Program-made: the position numbers and the translations under genes
Notes under the pieces: generated by a model
Databases searched by the model: none
Seen by the model: the letters and a program-made list of their open reading frames with translations, nothing else
Told to the model about the DNA's origin: nothing
Part shown: piece by piece, positions 1 to 8,948 of the stretch
Numbering within the stretch: position 1 is the stretch's first letter
Layout: every line of letters starts with the position of its first letter
From: JANQOH01 sp965243325
GTDB lineage: Bacteria > Pseudomonadota > Alphaproteobacteria > UBA7887
Assembly: GCA_965243325.1 (NCBI GenBank)
Contig: CBDEUQ010000003.1
Location: forward strand, 1-64,000
Length of the DNA stretch: 64,000 nt
Reading direction: 5' to 3'

Positions 1-756
1 CCGGTCGTAGCCCGCGATCTCGAAGCTCCGCAGGCGCCCCGCCATCTCCGGCACGATAGAATAGCCCCTGCCGATCAGGCGCCGCGCCAGCTGGTCCCGG
101 TAGTACGCCCCGATCAGCGTTGCGTTCCGGTGCAGGCCGGTCGGCTCGATGCTCTTCCAGCGGCCCCCGCCGTCGCGCGTCATGTTCGCGACCACCGCGT
201 GCGTGTGCAGCTGCGGGTCGAGATTGCGGCTCGCGATGTGCCGGAACAGCGCCGCCGCCATGCCGTGCGCCCTGACGCGCGGGCGCCGGCCCGTCGCAGG
301 GTCGTAGCCCCGCGTCTGCAGAAGCGTCTCCTCGATCCAGTCGAGCGTCGCCTTCACCGCCTCGTCGTGGCAGTGCAATACGCCCCGGTCGCCGCGGGGA
401 TGCTTCCCAGTCGGCAGGAGCGCCGCCAGCGATACGGACTTCGGGGCCGAGAACGTGATGTCGAAACCGGGCCGGTGCTCGTGCTTCCCGTCGCGCCGGC
501 GCCCCAGCCGGATGTCCGTCCCCGGCACGTGGCCCTGAAGGATCGCCTCGAACGTCGCTGCCGAAACCTTAGCCCCCGCCTCCAGTCCGAGTGCCGCCGC
601 GCCCCGGCCGTGCCAGGCGCTCGCCTGACGGTGCTCCGCCGCCTTCGCGCGCGCCGCCTCGCGGTCGCCCCCGGCCGCAACGTAGTAGCCGCCCTCATGC
701 CGGAAATACTCCGCCGTCGAAGACGACGACGTCAGATTGCGAACCTTCGCCACCAT
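1..756 (-). CDS. MobF-family conjugative relaxase, N-terminal part (runs off the left edge)
   Basis: The protein would nick the transfer origin and pilot single-stranded DNA during conjugation. The 252 codons present start at ATG 754-756 (MVAKVRNLTSS) and continue past base 1. The N-terminus has clustered tyrosines (AEYFRHEGGYYVAAG), as in TrwC/TraI relaxases where a tyrosine attacks DNA. The segment GFDITFSAPKSVSL is the classic TrwC-domain signature. The metal-binding histidine triad is visible as FRHIASRNLDPQLHTH. The helicase half expected in this family lies outside the window. No strong ribosome binding site precedes the ATG, so the start is chosen from family similarity. It implies that a conjugative element or plasmid-derived island extends to the left. 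Confidence 0.9.
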   Translation of the reverse strand, partial: MVAKVRNLTSSSSTAEYFRHEGGYYVAAGGDREAARAKAAEHRQASAWHGRGAAALGLEAGAKVSAATFEAILQGHVPGTDIRLGRRRDGKHEHRPGFDITFSAPKSVSLAALLPTGKHPRGDRGVLHCHDEAVKATLDWIEETLLQTRGYDPATGRRPRVRAHGMAAALFRHIASRNLDPQLHTHAVVANMTRDGGGRWKSIEPTGLHRNATLIGAYYRDQLARRLIGRGYSIVPEMAGRLRSFEIAGYDR

Positions 757-909
757 CGCCAGACACCATAGGCCACGCCGGGCGGCCGTCGACGTCGACG
801 GCGGCGAAACGGCCTCGATCCGTCGGGCCGTTCTCCCGGCGTGACCGGGCTGCGGACGGTGGGCGTCCCGCCGGCATGGCGCCGGCGGGACGCCCGAAAG
901 AGCGGCCTG

Positions 910-1251
910 TCAGCCCCTCTGGCGGCGGTCGTGAAAGATGCCCGTCGCGATGTCGCCCCAGATCTGTCTGCCGCTCCGGGTGCGCCGCCCCGTGCCGCCC
1001 AGGCCCGTGCAGACGATGATCTCCGTGCGCGCCGGGCGCAGCGCCTCGACCTCCGCGCGCGAGGCAACCGTGCGATCCTTCTTGCACTGACTTCGTGTCT
1101 TCTGTCCCTCGGGAGGGACGGGGCGGATGTCGCCGCAGATCGAGGCCTTGAAGCGCTCGACCACGAAGCGGTCTTCGCCGTCGAGGCCGTTGCCGAAATT
1201 GTGAACGAGGTACGTCGGGGTGCCGCCCCGCAACGCTACGATGCTCCGCAT
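910..1251 (-). CDS. Hypothetical protein upstream of the relaxase
   Basis: A 113-residue protein I do not recognise. It begins MRSIVALRGGTPTYLVHNF and has an arginine/lysine-rich middle and tail. A GGAG ribosome binding site lies 8 bases before the ATG, which is the main reason to accept it. It reads in the same direction as the relaxase, about 150 bases upstream of it, so it may belong to the same mobile-element operon. No membrane segment, signal peptide or catalytic motif is evident. Confidence 0.5.
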   Translation of the reverse strand: MRSIVALRGGTPTYLVHNFGNGLDGEDRFVVERFKASICGDIRPVPPEGQKTRSQCKKDRTVASRAEVEALRPARTEIIVCTGLGGTGRRTRSGRQIWGDIATGIFHDRRQRG

Positions 1252-1535
1252 GATGATGTCTCCGTCGTGCCGGTGGTCAGGAACGGCGGCAGCGCGTCTC
1301 CCCCGCGCCCGCCGCCGCCCGGACCCCAGCCGGCCTCCGACTCCTTCGCCGGCGCATCGCGCGGCGGCGAACGACCGGGCGGCGGCGAGAGTGCGACTGA
1401 CCCGTTGGACGGGTAGGATCAGGGATCGGGCGCGGGTTCGATCGGCGATTCCGGTATGGCGGTCACGGTGGAAAGGGGCGGCGGGGACTTGCGGGTCACG
1501 CCCGGCGTCGTCAGCGGGAACAGGGGAGCGAGCGA

Positions 1536-1817
1536 GTGAAGAAGGCAGAGATCGTCGAGTGCGTGGCGGACGAGGCGGGTATCGCGAAACAGGCGGCCCG
1601 GGACGCCGTGGGCACCGTGGGCGCCGTCTTCGACGCCATCGCGGAGGCGCTGGCGCGGGGCGAGGACATTTCCGTCATCGGGTTCGGCGGATTCTCGAGG
1701 ACCGACCGGCCGGCCCGCGAGGGGCGTAACCCGCGTGCCGGCGAACGCATCGCTATCGGCCCGTCGTCCAGGGTATCGTTCAAGGTGGGCAAGCCGCTGA
1801 AGGACGCGCTGAGCTGA
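1536..1817 (+). CDS. HU/IHF-family DNA-binding protein
   Basis: A 93-residue histone-like protein that would bend or wrap DNA as a dimer. It starts at GTG 1536 with GGGGAG seven bases upstream. The family pattern is clear: N-terminal KKAEIVECVADEAG dimerisation helices, the GEDISVIGFGGFSRTDRPA beta segment, and the RNPRAGERIAIGPSSRVSFKVGKPLKDAL arm and C-terminal region. The usual NPxTGE arm tip reads NPRAGE. Its place between a relaxase and cas3 suggests it came with the mobile element rather than being the housekeeping HU. Distinguishing HU from IHF would need a tree. Confidence 0.9.
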   Translation: MKKAEIVECVADEAGIAKQAARDAVGTVGAVFDAIAEALARGEDISVIGFGGFSRTDRPAREGRNPRAGERIAIGPSSRVSFKVGKPLKDALS

Positions 1818-2148
1818 TGAAGGCCGGCGGGCCGTTGACGGCCCAAGCACTCTGACGCCCCCGTTACCGCGTTGATGTTCGTGTCCAACGTAACGGACAG
1901 GTAGCCCGTCACAGACCACGACCTCTGCCGACGGATCCGCACCAGGAAGCCGAGCGCGTTCTCCCGCACCTCGGGCAGCAGGTCGTCCACCGCGAGAGCC
2001 TCGCGGACCCGCGGCCTGCCAGAAATCCGCGACAGACGACGACACTGATAGCTGGAGTGTTGCTATAGCCAGCTACGGTACCATGATGGCAATTCCTCGC
2101 GTCAACTCTGAGCAGTCGAATATTTCTCGCCGGGAGGGAGTTGACGCA

Positions 2149-4695
2149 GTGCGACAGGCTTGGGGCAAGTTCGACGGAAAGAGCGGCGAGACGCACCCGC
2201 TCGCCCATCACTGCATGGACGTGGCGGCCGTGTTCGCGGCGATGCTTCGACTCCCGGTGGTCCGCAACCGGCTGGAAACGGCCGCCGAGGCGCGCCTCGG
2301 GGATACTCTGTGCCAGAGGCTTGCCGCACTCGTTTTCCTGCACGATGTCGGGAAACTCCACCCGGCGTTTCAGGCCAAAGGCTGGTCGCGCGAATTGTCG
2401 CGCCGGCCGGTGGGCGGACATTTGCGAGAGAGCTGGGAGTTTCTGTTACTGGCAGCCAAGCAGTCCGATCATCCTTTTCATGAGACGATGCAACAGATAA
2501 TGACGTGGGGAGAGGCGGTCGGACCGCTCTTCTCGGCGGCCATAGCGCACCACGGCCGCCCTGTGGAGGCGGTGTCGAATCCGACGATGGGCGTATGGGA
2601 TTCGCCCGAGACCCCGCACTACGACTGGCGGGCCGAAGCGCGGACGATGAGCGATGTCATGCGCCGCTGGTTCGCCCCCGCGTTCGAACTGGAAAGAACG
2701 CCGTTGCCGAACAGCCCCTTGTTCCACCACGCGGTAACCGGGTTGGCCGCATTGGCAGACTGGATCGGTTCGGATACGAGGTTCTTTCCGTACAGCGCTC
2801 CCTTCGATTTGGAATACGAGGTCAAGTCGCGCCGCGCCGCCGAACCGGCGCTGAAAGCGATCGGCTTCGACAGCCGACACATCGCCGCGCGACCGGCACC
2901 GCATTTCGGGGAGTTGACGGATTTTCCGAAGCCAAGGCCGACGCAAGCCGCGGTCGGGGCTTGCGAACCGGATGCCCGCTTGGTGATTCTCGAAGCGGAG
3001 ACGGGCTCCGGAAAGACGGAAGCAGCGCTGTGGCGTTTCACCCGGCTCTTCGCTGCGAGCAGGGTGTCCAGCCTCTATTTCGCGGTGCCGACGCGTGCCG
3101 CCGCCAAACAGCTTCACGGCCGCGTCGACCGCGCTCTGCGCCGGGCGTTGGGAGCGGACGCGCCCGAAGCCGTCTTGGCGATTCCCGGCGTCCTGCGCGC
3201 GGGAGAGTTCGAGGGACAGCGCCTGCCGGACTGGCGGGTGAGGTGGGACGACGATGCGCAATCCGCCCCCAAGCGGTGGGCAGCCGAGCACGCGACGCGC
3301 TTTCTCGCCGCGACCGTGGCCGTCGGCACGGTCGATCAGGCGATGCTTGCGGGACTTCAGGTGAAGCACGCGCACCTTCGGGGCAGCGCGCTCGGCCGAA
3401 GCCTGCTGGTGATCGACGAGGTTCATGCATCCGACGCGTACATGACGGAGGTTCTTCGACGTCTTCTAGATCAGCACCTGAAGATCGGGGGGTATGCGAT
3501 GCTGATGTCGGCGACGCTGGGCGCGAGGGCGCGCGTTCGGTGGACCGGGGAGGCATTGCCCGAATTCGAGACCGCGCGCGCCGCGCCCTATCCGGCGGTG
3601 TGGGTGGCAGATGCAAACGAGCCGCGGGCTCCGGGCGAGGCCGGGCGGCCGAAGGAGGTGCACATCGGCGCCGAGTCGACGATGGACCCGGCCAGCGCGG
3701 CTCGTCGCGCCATCGTGGCGGCGGAGCGGGGCGCGCGGGTGCTGGTGATTCGCAACACCGTGACCAAGGCCGTCGAGACGTGGCGCGCGGTCGAGGAATT
3801 CGGCGCCGAACGTCTGCTTATGCAGGTGGCCGCGGGACCGGCGCTGCACCACGGCCGTTTCGCGGTGGAGGACCGCGTCCTGCTCGAAAACGCAGTTGAA
3901 GACGCGCTCGCGGCCGACCGCACGCGGGAGGCGGGTGGTTGCATCGTCGTCGGCACACAGACGCTGGAGCAATCTCTCGATATCGACGCCGATTTCCTGA
4001 TCTCCGATCTTTGCCCGGTGGACGTGCTGTTGCAGCGCATCGGACGCCTCCACCGGCACCGCCTCCCTCGTCCCGAAGGCTTCGAGACCGCCCGCGTATC
4101 GGTGATGCTGCCGGAAGACGGGCTGGACCGCCTTGCCGCTCCGGCGTTCGAGAATGGGCTGGGCGGATGGGACTCGAAGGACGGCTTCAACGGGATCTAT
4201 CGCGACCTGGCCGGCCTGGAACTGACTCGACGACTGATCGACGAACGCTCCATCTGGCGAATACCGGAGATGAACCGTGAGCTGGTGGAAGGCGCCACGC
4301 ATCCCGAACGAATCGCCGACGTGCTCAAGGCCAAAGGGCCGAGGTGGCAGGAGTACGACCGACGTCACGGCGGCACGGAGGCGGCCGCCCGGATGGTTGC
4401 CGGGCTCATAGTCCTGGATCGCACCCATCGACTCGAAACGCTGAGGTTCCCGAACTCCGACGAGAGAATCATGACGCGGCTCGGCGAAGAGGGCGCTATT
4501 CTGTCGCTTGCATCTCGACCCGCCGGCCCGTTCGGCTCTCCGGTAACTCGCATCGCGTTGCCCGCGCGCTGGAGTCGGGGTATCGACGACCGGACGGAAC
4601 CGGCGGTCGAACGTGAGGACAGCGGCTTCCGCCTGTCGGTCGGGGACTGGCGATTTCGGTACTCGCGCGAAGGGCTTGCCCGGTTGCCGCGTTGA
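2149..4695 (+). CDS. cas3: Type I-E CRISPR helicase-nuclease Cas3
   Basis: Cas3 is recruited by target-bound Cascade and unwinds and shreds the DNA. The HD nuclease domain comes first (HPLAHHCMD at residues 16-24; LHDVGKLH with H65-D66). The superfamily 2 helicase follows: Walker A ETGSGKT around residue 289, DEVH at 423-426, motif III SATLG, and QRIGRLHRH at about 629. GTG 2149 is preferred because GGAGG/AGGGAG lies 8-11 bases upstream and it leaves a normal short N-terminus. An in-frame ATG at 2083 has no ribosome binding site and would add 22 residues from an AT-rich stretch. The gene is separated from the rest of the operon by a 300-base gap and probably has its own promoter. Confidence 0.96.
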   Translation: MRQAWGKFDGKSGETHPLAHHCMDVAAVFAAMLRLPVVRNRLETAAEARLGDTLCQRLAALVFLHDVGKLHPAFQAKGWSRELSRRPVGGHLRESWEFLLLAAKQSDHPFHETMQQIMTWGEAVGPLFSAAIAHHGRPVEAVSNPTMGVWDSPETPHYDWRAEARTMSDVMRRWFAPAFELERTPLPNSPLFHHAVTGLAALADWIGSDTRFFPYSAPFDLEYEVKSRRAAEPALKAIGFDSRHIAARPAPHFGELTDFPKPRPTQAAVGACEPDARLVILEAETGSGKTEAALWRFTRLFAASRVSSLYFAVPTRAAAKQLHGRVDRALRRALGADAPEAVLAIPGVLRAGEFEGQRLPDWRVRWDDDAQSAPKRWAAEHATRFLAATVAVGTVDQAMLAGLQVKHAHLRGSALGRSLLVIDEVHASDAYMTEVLRRLLDQHLKIGGYAMLMSATLGARARVRWTGEALPEFETARAAPYPAVWVADANEPRAPGEAGRPKEVHIGAESTMDPASAARRAIVAAERGARVLVIRNTVTKAVETWRAVEEFGAERLLMQVAAGPALHHGRFAVEDRVLLENAVEDALAADRTREAGGCIVVGTQTLEQSLDIDADFLISDLCPVDVLLQRIGRLHRHRLPRPEGFETARVSVMLPEDGLDRLAAPAFENGLGGWDSKDGFNGIYRDLAGLELTRRLIDERSIWRIPEMNRELVEGATHPERIADVLKAKGPRWQEYDRRHGGTEAAARMVAGLIVLDRTHRLETLRFPNSDERIMTRLGEEGAILSLASRPAGPFGSPVTRIALPARWSRGIDDRTEPAVEREDSGFRLSVGDWRFRYSREGLARLPR

Positions 4696-5001
4696 TTCGG
4701 TATTGACGGCCCCGTCCGGAAGAATATTAAACGGTGTAATTAGTGCGGGTGAGTGCGCTATTTCTTTTGCGATGCGGGTGAATGCCATGCGGTTCGGATT
4801 GAGTTGCGACCTTCAGTTCGTCAAGCGTTTGGGCGGATGGATCGGTGGCAGCCGCCTGACCTGTGCGGTGACTTTGTCTGTGGACTCCGCTCACGATTCC
4901 CGAAAACGGCTTCGGGATAGACCAGGCGTGATTAGTGCGATGCGGGCATGTCCAACGGATTCCCCATACCACCATGGGGTTGTTGAGAAGGGAAATTGTC
5001 G
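4696..5001 (+). promoter_or_regulatory. cas3-cas8e intergenic region with a promoter-like pair and repeated motifs
   Basis: This gene-free 306-base stretch is AT-richer than its flanks. A sigma70-like pair is visible: TTGACG at 4703-4708 and TATTAA at 4725-4730, spaced 16 bases. ATTAGTGCG occurs at 4739-4747 and again at 4931-4939. TGCGATGCGGG occurs at 4768-4778 and 4936-4946, so the second block is a compressed copy of the first. Such paired motifs could be operators controlling the cascade operon. I see no convincing small gene. Promoter activity is inferred, not shown. Confidence 0.45.
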
Positions 5002-6543
5002 ATGAATCTTATCGCCGAGCCGATTTTGACGGTCGCCGGCGGCGACAAAGTTTCGCTTCCGGGTCTGTTCGCGGCGATGTCCCGAAACGAAGTGCGCGGA
5101 TTCCCGGCGTTACGCCCGCACCAGAGGCCCGCGTGGCACATGTTCTGTGCGCAACTCGGTGCGCTGGCGCTGAATGCCGCGAACCGCCTCGAGTTCCCGG
5201 ATAGCGAAGCCGAATGGGCGGCGTGTCTGCGAAACCTCACGCCCGATCATGCGGACGATGCGCCGTGGCGCCTTGTCGTGGAGGATCGTCGGAAACCGGC
5301 CTTCATGCAGTCACCGGACCCCGGCGGTCTCAAGTGGTCTCCCGTCGAGACCCCGGACCGATTGGACATGCTCATCACCTCGCGAAACCACGAGCTCAAG
5401 CAACGGGTCGCGGTAGGGGCTGGAGCGGAACACTGGGTGTTGGCGCTGGTTTCGCTACAGACCTCGGAAGGTTATGGCGGCGTCGGCAATCACGGCATAG
5501 CACGTATGAATGGCGGTGCGTCCAGCCGTCCGTTACTCGGGCTTACGCCGGCCCGAAACGGTGAAATAGCGGTCGATCCGTCACGATGGTGGACTCGGGA
5601 CGTTCGCCGGTTAATCGAGGATCGTGCGCGTGGGCGTCGCAATACGATAGGGACCGGTGGCGGACCGGCGCTGCTATGGTGCCTCGATTGGGAAGAGGGC
5701 CGGCAACTCGACGTCCGGACTCTCGATCCGTGGTTCATTGAGGTTTGCCGGCGCGTGCGCTTGACCGTCGGGGGCGGTGCGTTGTCGGCAATCCGGGCGA
5801 ACTCAAAGAGGCCTCGGACGGCTGCGCGCGCATTCCGTGGCGTTGTCGGCGATCCGTGGGCGCCGGTCCACAGGGCGGAAGGCAAGAGTTTTACGATCGG
5901 ACCAGGCGACATGGACTACACGCAGCTTTGCAAGCTGTTGTTCTCCGGCGACTGGGAGAGGCCGTTTCTGGCGCAAGCCGGCGATGCCGAACCGGGCGAT
6001 ACGGTGCTGGTCGCCGAGGCTCTTTCGCGTGGCAACAGCAAGACGGAGGGTTTCAAGTCCCGCGTGGTGCCAGTTCCGGAGGCGGTCGTGCCGTTCTTCT
6101 CTTCAGAGACCGCAGCAACGTGCGCGAAGGCGCAGATGGACGAGATCAAGGGTTTCGACGCCGCGCTCCGCAACGCCCTGGCCTTGGTCGCCGCGGGCGG
6201 GCACCGGGACAAAATCGAGAGGAAACACTACTCCGGCGCCGGGCCTGCGCGGAAGCGGTTCGATCACGCGGCGGACCGCATGTTCTTCCGCCATTTGTGG
6301 CGGCGCGTTGCAGTCGCTTCCAGCAGCGACGACAAGGTTTTCCACGTCAAACGAGCATTCCTTGACGAGTTGATGGAGGCGGCGAAGGCGGAATTGAACG
6401 CGGCGCTGCCGGCCGTGCCCTGTCCGGCGATGTTCCGGCCCAGGGCCGAGGCGCGCGCACGCCGAGCGTTCGTCGGCAAGCTTCGACGGACCGCGGTATG
6501 TCGGGAATTGTTTGTAGGGGAGCGAAGCGATGTCGCTGCGTGA
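5002..6543 (+). CDS. cas8e: Cascade large subunit Cas8e (Cse1/CasA)
   Basis: The large subunit of type I-E Cascade recognises the PAM, helps open target DNA and recruits Cas3. The 513-residue product has family landmarks, including N-terminal FAAMSRNEVRGFPALRPHQ and the central NHGIARMNGGASSRPLLGL, and a length normal for Cse1. ATG 5002 is chosen over TTG 4996 because AAGGG lies about 9 bases upstream. It heads the cascade operon and overlaps cas11 by 14 bases. The putative promoter 270-300 bases upstream would drive it. Confidence 0.93.
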   Translation: MNLIAEPILTVAGGDKVSLPGLFAAMSRNEVRGFPALRPHQRPAWHMFCAQLGALALNAANRLEFPDSEAEWAACLRNLTPDHADDAPWRLVVEDRRKPAFMQSPDPGGLKWSPVETPDRLDMLITSRNHELKQRVAVGAGAEHWVLALVSLQTSEGYGGVGNHGIARMNGGASSRPLLGLTPARNGEIAVDPSRWWTRDVRRLIEDRARGRRNTIGTGGGPALLWCLDWEEGRQLDVRTLDPWFIEVCRRVRLTVGGGALSAIRANSKRPRTAARAFRGVVGDPWAPVHRAEGKSFTIGPGDMDYTQLCKLLFSGDWERPFLAQAGDAEPGDTVLVAEALSRGNSKTEGFKSRVVPVPEAVVPFFSSETAATCAKAQMDEIKGFDAALRNALALVAAGGHRDKIERKHYSGAGPARKRFDHAADRMFFRHLWRRVAVASSSDDKVFHVKRAFLDELMEAAKAELNAALPAVPCPAMFRPRAEARARRAFVGKLRRTAVCRELFVGERSDVAA

Positions 6544-7105
6544 CGAAACGCCAGCGAGGGCCGCACTTGCGGTTGCGGCGGAAATCGGGCGACTGGCGCC
6601 CGGTCCGCTGTCGGACTTGCGGCGAATGGAGCGCAGCACGGCGGCGCCCGCGTTCTGGAGGCTGGCGGCCCGACACCCGGCAACCGTGGGGCGGCCCGAC
6701 AGGCATGAACATTGGATGGCCATCGTTCGCATCCTCGCGATTTTGACGCCGAAGGAAGACCCCGCGGACAGGGCCGAATTGCACGATGGCAAACGCCCCT
6801 TGGGCAAGGTCTTGTGCGACGGCGGCGATCCCGCTTGGCCTTCGAAGGAAGGCTTGGCACCGGTGCCAGTGTACAGCGAACGCCGCCTTGCACAGCTTAT
6901 TGCGGCGCGCGGTACGCAGCGCGCGGTCTTGTTGCAGCGGGCGGCCCGCGCGATCGCCCGGAGCAAGGCGAAGGACTCGGGGATCGACGTGGTGGATATC
7001 GCTTTCACGGTGCTGGCGCCCGACGACGGACGGCGGCTGGCCGAACCGTATTATCGGCGGTTGGACCGCGCCGTTCAACGATCCCAAGAAGGAACGACCG
7101 AATGA
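6530..7105 (+). CDS. cas11: Cascade small subunit Cas11e (Cse2/CasB)
   Basis: The small helical subunit is present as a dimer along the Cascade belly and stabilises the displaced target strand. The product has 191 residues, is arginine-rich and predicted helical, with the family segment LRRMERSTAAPAFWRL near the start and WMAIVRILAIL in the middle. The start lies inside the end of cas8e, preceded by AGGGGAGCGA, implying translational coupling. Its stop overlaps the cas7e start (ATGA). Confidence 0.9.
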   Translation: MSLRDETPARAALAVAAEIGRLAPGPLSDLRRMERSTAAPAFWRLAARHPATVGRPDRHEHWMAIVRILAILTPKEDPADRAELHDGKRPLGKVLCDGGDPAWPSKEGLAPVPVYSERRLAQLIAARGTQRAVLLQRAARAIARSKAKDSGIDVVDIAFTVLAPDDGRRLAEPYYRRLDRAVQRSQEGTTE

Positions 7106-8226
7106 CGACGCATCGTTTTCTGCAAATCCACACGCTTACGCCCTACACCGCCGCGCTTCTCAACCGGGACGACAGCGGCTTGGCGAAACGGCTGCCCTAC
7201 GGCGGCGCGTTACGCACGCGCGTGTCGTCGCAGTGCCTCAAACGGCATTGGCGGTTTGCCGACGATCCGCACGCATTGAGTGAGATCGACGGCGCGAAAG
7301 CCGCATATCGGTCGCGCGAGCTGGTGACGAGAAAGGTAATCGAGCCGCTCCGCAGCCGCTTCCCCGAGGATGTCGTCGATGCCTTGGAACCCGAGGTCCA
7401 GATGGCGGTCTACGGCGACAAGGGCACGGAGAAGAAAACGAGGCAAACGCTGATTTTCGGGGAGCCCGAGCTCGAGTGGCTGAGGACTCAGGCGGAAGAC
7501 TTGGCAACGACGGCGGCGGGGGACGCGAAGGCCGCTTCCGAGGGCGCGAAGGCTTGGAGAAAGGATTTTCGGCCGAACATCAGAGCATTGCGTGAAAGCG
7601 CGGCCTTGCCTGCCGGTTTGGTATCCGCCCTGTTCGGCCGCATGGTGACGTCGGATACGGATGCGAACATCGCCGCGCCCGTGCACGTCGCGCACGCATT
7701 CACGGTTCACGAGGAGGAATCGGAGAGCGATTACTTCACGGCCGTCGACGACCTCGCCGACGACGAGCCCGGGGCCGATACCATTCAGGAGACGGAACTC
7801 ACGTCGGGCCTGTTCTACGGATATGTCGTGGTCGATCTGCCCGGCCTCGTCGAAAATCTGAGCGGCAACGCCGCGTTGGCCGGGCAGGTGCTGCACAACG
7901 TCGTCTATTTGATCGCGGAGGTATCGCCGGGAGCGAAACTAGGGTCTACCGCGCCGTACGGTCGAGCGAGCTTCATGTTGCTCGAGGCCGGCGACCGTCA
8001 GCCCCGCAGCTTGGCCGAAGCGTACCGCGATCCCAGCGAGCCTCGCGTCGATGCGGCGGTGGGCGCGCTCTCGGTGCATCTCGTCAAGCTGGACGATGCC
8101 TATGCCACCGGCGAGGAGCGATATGTGATGTCCCTGGTGAATGCGGACGTCCCGGGAGCCACGCGCGGGTCGCTGGCGGACCTCGCGACCTGGGTGAAGA
8201 TGTTGCCGAAGGCTGCGGAATCGTGA
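7102..8226 (+). CDS. cas7e: Cascade backbone subunit Cas7e (Cse4/CasC)
   Basis: Six copies of this RAMP-type protein form the crRNA-binding backbone of Cascade. The 374-residue product starts FLQIHTLTPYTAALLNRDD and has the typical KRLPYGGALRTRVSSQCLKRHWR segment (residues about 30-50). The true start is ATG 7102, with AAGGA 8-12 bases before it; the same frame is open further upstream but that part overlaps cas11. It is joined to both neighbours by 4-base overlaps. Confidence 0.95.
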   Translation: MTTHRFLQIHTLTPYTAALLNRDDSGLAKRLPYGGALRTRVSSQCLKRHWRFADDPHALSEIDGAKAAYRSRELVTRKVIEPLRSRFPEDVVDALEPEVQMAVYGDKGTEKKTRQTLIFGEPELEWLRTQAEDLATTAAGDAKAASEGAKAWRKDFRPNIRALRESAALPAGLVSALFGRMVTSDTDANIAAPVHVAHAFTVHEEESESDYFTAVDDLADDEPGADTIQETELTSGLFYGYVVVDLPGLVENLSGNAALAGQVLHNVVYLIAEVSPGAKLGSTAPYGRASFMLLEAGDRQPRSLAEAYRDPSEPRVDAAVGALSVHLVKLDDAYATGEERYVMSLVNADVPGATRGSLADLATWVKMLPKAAES

Positions 8227-8948
8227 GCCGCCGCTGGCTCGTTCTGCGGTTCGACGCGCCGTTGATGGCTTTCGGCGACGTCGCGGTGGATCAGGTCGGT
8301 CCGGTGCGCGATTTTCCCGCGGCCTCGATGTTGACGGGGTTGATCGGCAATGCGCTCGGCTGGCGCTGGTCTCACCGCGCCGAGCATCAGGCGGTACAGG
8401 ATCGGCTCGTTTTCGCCGCGCGCCGCGATCGGGAGGGCGCGCTTCTCACGGACGTGCAGAACGCGCAGCTTGCGAAAAGCGACAAGGGATGGACGACTCG
8501 CGGCGCCCCCGAAGGGCGGGACGGGGCCAGCTACGACGCGCCGCACCGGCGTTCGCGGGACTATCACGCCGATGTCTCGGTAAGCGTCGTATTGCGGCTT
8601 GAGCCGGCGGAGGACACGCCGACGCTCGATGACGTAGCGGAGGCCTTTAAACGGCCGGCGCGGCCGCTGTTCCTCGGTCGAAAGCCGTGTCTTCCTGCGG
8701 CACCGGTCGTCCCGAACGAACCCGAGCGTTGGGTGACGGGCGAGAACGCTCACGACGCCCTGTGTACGATCCCTCGGCGCGGCGAGGGTTCGGTCCGGGC
8801 GATGTGGCCGTCGAGAAGCGGGCCCGCAAGCGGCGGCGGCGTGGAGCGGGTTGTCGATCTGGCCGATTTGCGGAACTGGCACACCGGCTTGCACGGCGGT
8901 TCGCGCCGCGTGGTCGAGGGCCGGGTCGCCCCGGCGGTCCCGGGATGA
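8223..8948 (+). CDS. cas5e: Cascade subunit Cas5e (CasD)
   Basis: Cas5e caps the 5' handle of the crRNA at the Cascade tail next to Cas8e. The 241-residue product begins SRRWLVLRFDAPLMAFGDVAVDQ, the family's RAMP strand followed by the usual VGPVRDFPAASMLTGLIGNALG. It starts at GTG 8223, overlapping the cas7e stop (GTGA), and overlaps cas6e by 4 bases. Length and order match other type I-E operons. Confidence 0.94.
   Translation: MSRRWLVLRFDAPLMAFGDVAVDQVGPVRDFPAASMLTGLIGNALGWRWSHRAEHQAVQDRLVFAARRDREGALLTDVQNAQLAKSDKGWTTRGAPEGRDGASYDAPHRRSRDYHADVSVSVVLRLEPAEDTPTLDDVAEAFKRPARPLFLGRKPCLPAAPVVPNEPERWVTGENAHDALCTIPRRGEGSVRAMWPSRSGPASGGGVERVVDLADLRNWHTGLHGGSRRVVEGRVAPAVPG

Noticed and set aside
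1850..1990. A minus-strand reading starting MDDLLPEVRENALGFLVRIR just after the HU gene
   Set aside because: It looks protein-like for about 45 codons but has no ribosome binding site, no family match I recognise, and runs antisense into the HU gene. At best it is a remnant.
4613..5005. Possible small genes in the cas3-cas8e gap
   Set aside because: The frames begin inside cas3 or run antisense, and contain no recognisable protein. The stretch is better explained as regulatory.
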